In this document: positions 60,536 to 64,000 of the stretch, piece by piece
How positions within the stretch are numbered: position 1 is the first letter of the stretch
Layout of the letters: each line of letters starts with the position of its first letter
NCBI RefSeq assembly: GCF_014655955.1
Contig: NZ_BNBO01000006.1
Span: 211,460 to 275,459 of the forward strand
Origin: Kitasatospora indigofera
GTDB lineage: Bacteria; Actinomycetota; Actinomycetes; Streptomycetales; Streptomycetaceae
Direction of reading: 5' to 3'
DNA length: 64,000 nt
Translations under genes and position numbers: made by a program
The notes under the pieces: model-generated
The model's database searches: none
What the model was told of the DNA's origin: nothing
Seen by the model: the letters and a program-made list of their open reading frames with translations, nothing else

Positions 60536-61279
60536 ATGCTGCTTCCCGCCGTCCCCCGGACCCGCCTGCGCCCCGTCGGTCAGCCGGCCGTCGACACGCC
60601 GTTCGGCCCGCTGACCTTCGGCACGACCATCGGGGACGCCGGCCTTCCCCTGCTGCCGGACGAGCTTTTCGAGCTACCGGGTGGCCGGACGGTGGCCCGC
60701 TGGGTCCGTCCCGCGGCCCACGTCGAGCTGCTGCTGACTCCCTACGATCCCGACCTCGACCCCGGGCACTGGGAGCCGCTGACCGGCTGCCGCGCGGCGG
60801 TCTGGCGGATCGACGCCCTCGCCCCGCTCGGGCGGGTGAAGTTCTCGGCAGGACTGCCGGCACGGCTTCCGGAGGATGCCGACGCGGGGTGGGACGGCGG
60901 CCAGGCGCTGGCCGCGATCACGGTGGAGGACGGGACGACCCGGCTCACCGTCGGCGGCGACGACGAGGAGGCGATCTGCTGCGCGGCCTTCGAGGGCGAG
61001 GCACCCCGACAATGGACGGCGCTGCGCGGGGAGGTCTACGACCGTTCGTTCAGCACGTGGGGCGTGGACTTCGGTGACCATCACGGCATGTCCTGGACGC
61101 TGCCGCCGCCGGAGCCGGGCGACCACTGTGAACTCCCGGTGGTGGCCGCCTGGGCCCCGGCCGAAGCCGCGGAGAGGTGCGCGAACACCTGGTACGCCGT
61201 CATGCCGTCCTCGAAGACGCTGCTTGCTCAGGTCGCCGCCCTGCCGGCGCAGCGGGCCGACGCTCCGGCCGCGGACTGA
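60536..61279 (+). CDS. Hypothetical protein
   Basis: 247 aa from ATG 60536. Cytoplasmic, rich in Trp and acidic residues, mixed alpha/beta appearance (VEDGTTRLTVGGDDEEAICC). No motif or family recognised. It is divergent from the methyltransferase, and GGGGCG is the only weak ribosome site, so the start is tentative. Confidence 0.65.
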   Translation: MLLPAVPRTRLRPVGQPAVDTPFGPLTFGTTIGDAGLPLLPDELFELPGGRTVARWVRPAAHVELLLTPYDPDLDPGHWEPLTGCRAAVWRIDALAPLGRVKFSAGLPARLPEDADAGWDGGQALAAITVEDGTTRLTVGGDDEEAICCAAFEGEAPRQWTALRGEVYDRSFSTWGVDFGDHHGMSWTLPPPEPGDHCELPVVAAWAPAEAAERCANTWYAVMPSSKTLLAQVAALPAQRADAPAAD

Positions 61280-61447
61280 TCACGTTCTGAGCCGGTGCCG
61301 GGCCGGCGCGACGGTGACCGCGCGGGGGAGGACACGGCCGCGCTCGCCGCACCACGTCGCCCCAGCTCGGTCGTGCCGCAGGCGGTCGGTCGCCGTCCGC
61401 CCGGCCGCGTTGCGGCCGGGGGCGCGGCTCCCTGTCGAAGCCGGCCG

Positions 61448-61867
61448 CTAGTCCGCGGCCAGCGAGACCTCGGTCGACTTGACCAGTGCGACCACCTGGG
61501 AGCCGACCGCCAGGCCGAGGTCCTCCACGGCGTCCTTGGTGATGGCCGCGGTCAGCTCCCCGCCGCCCACGGTGACCTTGACGGCCGCCATCGCACCGCC
61601 GGTGGCGATGTCCGACACCGTTCCCGCCAGCTGGTTGCGGATGCTGATCCCCTCGACGGGGCCGGTGGCCAGGGCGACCTCGGTGGACTTGATCAGCGTG
61701 CGGACGGCCCTGCCCTCGGCGAGGCCGAGCTCCCGGACGGCCTCCAGGGTGATCGCGGCGGTGATCTCCTGGCCGCCGGTCAGCCGGGCCCTGACCGTCG
61801 CCATGGCCTCGCCGCGGGTGACCGAGGTGACGGTGCCGGGGATCTGGTTGCGGATGCTGAGGCTCAT
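61448..61867 (-). CDS. Molbindin: tandem Mop (TOBE) domain protein
   Basis: 139 aa made of two Mop/TOBE units, 1-70 and 72-139, each starting SIRNQxxGTV and ending in LIKSTEVxLA. Such proteins bind molybdate or tungstate as storage or sensor. It is divergent from modA, 550 bp away, which supports a molybdate role. Confidence 0.92.
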   Translation of the reverse strand: MSLSIRNQIPGTVTSVTRGEAMATVRARLTGGQEITAAITLEAVRELGLAEGRAVRTLIKSTEVALATGPVEGISIRNQLAGTVSDIATGGAMAAVKVTVGGGELTAAITKDAVEDLGLAVGSQVVALVKSTEVSLAAD

Positions 61868-62415
61868 GGTTTCTCCTTCGGGGAATGTCGGAGTAGCAGG
61901 TCTTGGCCTGCCGTCCGGCCACTGTAAGCACGATCCGGAGAGGTGCGGATTCGCCCGCCGCGTTCGTTCCCCGCAACTCCTGAAAACGCCGAACCGGTGA
62001 ATCCACCAATTCGAGCGATGCGTTTGCTCCGTTCGGCGCCGAGACGTCGCCCCGGAAATCCACTACTCCTGTCAGATGCCGGCAGAAGGCGGTATTGCGC
62101 ATTGCAGATGCCAGGCTGTGCCGCCTATCGTGCCGCATGTGCGGAGAGCTTCCTTTGCCGGCCGTGCGGAAAGGGCGGGGACGGATTGACCGGATGCTCC
62201 GCGCGGTTCGCCGTCGTCCGTGGGACGCCGCGGAGAGCACCCTGAACACCCTGAACACCCGGAATCCAGCTGTCCCGCCCTCCCGCTCCCCACCGTGCAC
62301 GGGACGTCGGTCCGGGCGGGATCGAACGCTCCCGATTCTTCCTGCCGCCCCGAAGAATCCGAACCCGTCCGCCGGTTCCGTGCCCCGCCGGCCCAGTGCC
62401 CCGAGGACCTCAGCC
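61868..62415. other. Intergenic region between molbindin and modA
   Basis: No gene seen. The middle (61960-62130) is less GC-rich and probably carries the two promoters. Three copies of CCTGAACAC-like words occur at 62240-62262. No clear ModE-type palindrome or molybdenum-cofactor riboswitch fold was recognised by eye. Confidence 0.4.
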
Positions 62416-63207
62416 ATGACCCGTACGCCCGTCACCCGCCGAGCCGCCCTGGCCCTGTGCGGCCTGGTCCTCACCCTCCCGCCGGCCGCCTGCGGCAGCG
62501 ACGGGGGTTCGGGCGGCGGTACGGCGTCCGGCCCAGCCCCGGCGGCGAGGCTGACCGTGCTGGCCGCCGCGTCCCTCACGGACGTCTTCAAGCTGATCGG
62601 TGCCGCGTACGAGAAGGACTCCCCGGGCAGTACGGTCACCTTCTCCTTCGCCGGCTCGCAGGAACTGGCGGCCCAGGTGAAGCAGGGTGCCCCCGCCGAC
62701 GCGCTGGTGACGGCCGACACCACGACGATGGACGGCCTCAAGTCCGACGCCGGGACGCCGGTGGTGATCGCGAAGAACAAGCTGACCATCGTGACCGCGC
62801 CCGGCAACCCGAAGCAGGTCGAGGGCCTGCAGAGCCTGGCCGACCCGAACCTCAAGGTGGTGCTCGCCGCCCCGGCCGTCCCCGTCGGCCGCTACAGCCG
62901 GCAGGTCCTGGACGCCCAGCACATCACGGTCAAGCCGGTCTCCGAGGAGCCGAACGTCCGCGCGGTGCTGAGCAAGGTCGAACTCGGCGAGGCGGACGCC
63001 GGCATCGTCTACGTCACCGACGCCACCACCGCGCCCGGCAAGGTGGACACCGTCGACATCCCGGACGACCAGAACGCCGTCGCCTCCTACCCGGCGGCGA
63101 CCCTGGACTCCTCCCGGAACGCGGCGGCCGCCGGCGCCTTCGTCACCTGGCTGACCGGCCCCGAGGCCCGGCAGATCCTCGCGGACGCCGGCTTCGAGAA
63201 GCCCTGA
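62416..63207 (+). CDS. modA: Molybdate-binding lipoprotein ModA
   Basis: 263 aa from ATG 62416. Lipobox AAC at about residue 26, then the ModA fold: [20 protein letters not shown] at the start, [20 protein letters not shown], and [12 protein letters not shown] near the end. It captures molybdate or tungstate outside the membrane. First gene of a mod operon. Confidence 0.93.
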   Translation: MTRTPVTRRAALALCGLVLTLPPAACGSDGGSGGGTASGPAPAARLTVLAAASLTDVFKLIGAAYEKDSPGSTVTFSFAGSQELAAQVKQGAPADALVTADTTTMDGLKSDAGTPVVIAKNKLTIVTAPGNPKQVEGLQSLADPNLKVVLAAPAVPVGRYSRQVLDAQHITVKPVSEEPNVRAVLSKVELGEADAGIVYVTDATTAPGKVDTVDIPDDQNAVASYPAATLDSSRNAAAAGAFVTWLTGPEARQILADAGFEKP

Positions 63208-63300
63208 CCCCGGCCCCGGCACGTGTCCCCTCCGGAGCCCGGCCCGCCGGAGCGGGCACCTCCGGGCCCCACCCGTCCGCCGACCCGCTGGGAACGCCCG

Positions 63301-64000
63301 ATGCCCCCTCCGCCCCGCCGCGCCGCCGCCGCCGGCGCCCGCGCCCCCGTCGCCCTGGCCCTGCCGGCGGTGGCGGCCGTCGCCTTCCTGCTGCTGCCGC
63401 TGATCGGCATCCTGGCCCGTACCCCGTGGTCGGACCTCTTCACCCACCTCACCAGCCCCGAGGTGACCCGGGCCCTGCGGCTGTCGCTGGTGGTCTCGTT
63501 CAGCGCCCTCGGGCTGTCGTTGCTGCTCGGGGTGCCGCTCGCCTGGACGCTCGCACGGGTGCCCTTCCCCGGGCGGAGCCTGGTGCGCTCGCTGGTGCTG
63601 CTGCCGATGGTGCTGCCGCCGACGGTCGGCGGCGTCGCCCTGCTGCTGGGCTTCGGCCGGCGCGGACTGCTCGGGCCCTGGCTGGCGGGCTGGTTCGGCA
63701 TCACCCTGCCGTTCAGCACGGCCGGCGCGGTGGTCGCCTCGACCTTCGTCGCCATGCCGTTCCTGGTGATCAGCCTGGAGGGCACCCTGACCGCGCTGCA
63801 CGCCCGCTACGAGGAGACGGCCGCCTCGCTCGGCGCCCGGCCGCTGCGGGTCTTCCTCACCGTCACCCTGCCGATGGCCGCCCCCGGCCTGGCCGCCGGG
63901 GCCGCCCTCACCTGGGCCCGCGCCCTCGGCGAGTTCGGCGCCACCATCACCTTCGCCGGCAACCTCCCGGGCGTCACCCAGACCCTCCCGCTGGAGGTCT
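63301..64000 (+). CDS. modB: Molybdate ABC permease ModB (cut by window end)
   Basis: At least 233 aa are visible from ATG 63301, with no stop before the window edge. Five or more membrane segments; binding-protein-dependent permease signature EETAASLGARPLRVFLTVTL; family features LPMVLPPTVGGVALLLGFG and ALGEFGATITFAGN typical of ModB/CysW. It forms the channel for ModA-delivered molybdate. It follows modA by 93 bp; the ATPase gene should lie just beyond. Confidence 0.92.
   Translation, partial: MPPPPRRAAAAGARAPVALALPAVAAVAFLLLPLIGILARTPWSDLFTHLTSPEVTRALRLSLVVSFSALGLSLLLGVPLAWTLARVPFPGRSLVRSLVLLPMVLPPTVGGVALLLGFGRRGLLGPWLAGWFGITLPFSTAGAVVASTFVAMPFLVISLEGTLTALHARYEETAASLGARPLRVFLTVTLPMAAPGLAAGAALTWARALGEFGATITFAGNLPGVTQTLPLEV

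Noticed and set aside
61868..62415. Molybdenum cofactor riboswitch or ModE site before modA
   Set aside because: No convincing conserved stem set or palindrome could be identified by eye; a covariance-model scan would be decisive.

Overview
The window is typical high-GC actinomycete chromosome, most likely Streptomyces or Kitasatospora. The evidence is the strongly biased third codon position, frequent GTG starts, many TetR, MarR, LuxR and DeoR regulators, many secreted proteins with long signal peptides, 4-base ATGA/GTGA gene overlaps, and two genes carrying a rare TTA (bldA-type) codon. No rRNA, tRNA, CRISPR array, IS element or phage gene was recognised. All calls rest on reading motifs by eye; no database search was run.

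Layout. 0-21 kb: scattered single genes and divergent regulator/target pairs. These include a secreted three-carbohydrate-binding-module GH3 glycosidase behind a LacI-type operator, a TetR/FBP-domain pair around a clean inverted repeat, a catalytically degenerate Y-family polymerase, two methyltransferases, a TetR/secretory lipase pair, a secreted endonuclease I, a cupin, LexA, an MFS exporter/MarR pair, an RNase HI fused to a Cys-rich tail, and a secreted M19-dipeptidase-like protein with an F5/8C module. 21-25.5 kb: a TetR gene, then a two-gene unit made of a receiver/FAD-oxidoreductase fusion and a cyclic-nucleotide-domain histidine kinase.

25.8-33 kb is the most notable accessory region. 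It holds a single-module NRPS with the order heterocyclization-adenylation-methyltransferase-carrier protein, a free carrier protein, a type II thioesterase and a LysE exporter, all in one overlapping minus-strand operon. A convergent LuxR-type regulator with a TTA codon at codon 21 lies next to it. The adenylation pocket reads close to the cysteine code, so a thiazoline-forming pathway is inferred. No starter-loading enzyme and no release domain in cis are present.

33-38.5 kb: an SSS symporter with a small membrane partner, galT and a DeoR regulator, possibly a partial sugar locus (no galE or galK here). 39-44.6 kb: a TetR-hydrolase pair under a complex palindromic operator, then an ABC-2 transporter and a NarL-type two-component system. 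44.9-49.1 kb: PAP2 phosphatase and DedA genes, then a PepSY-like membrane protein divergent from an OmpR/HK pair over repeated CTGAAGAC sites. 49-52 kb: a membrane protein, an SGNH hydrolase preceded by a hexanucleotide repeat, a truncated PP2C gene and a HAD phosphatase. 52.3-58.7 kb: a branched-chain amino acid type (Liv) ABC system with a fused permease, a repeat-rich small ORF and two complementary degenerate ATPases. 58.8-64 kb: a frameshifted lipoprotein, a methyltransferase, a hypothetical protein and a molybdate uptake locus (Mop protein, ModA, and ModB cut by the window end).
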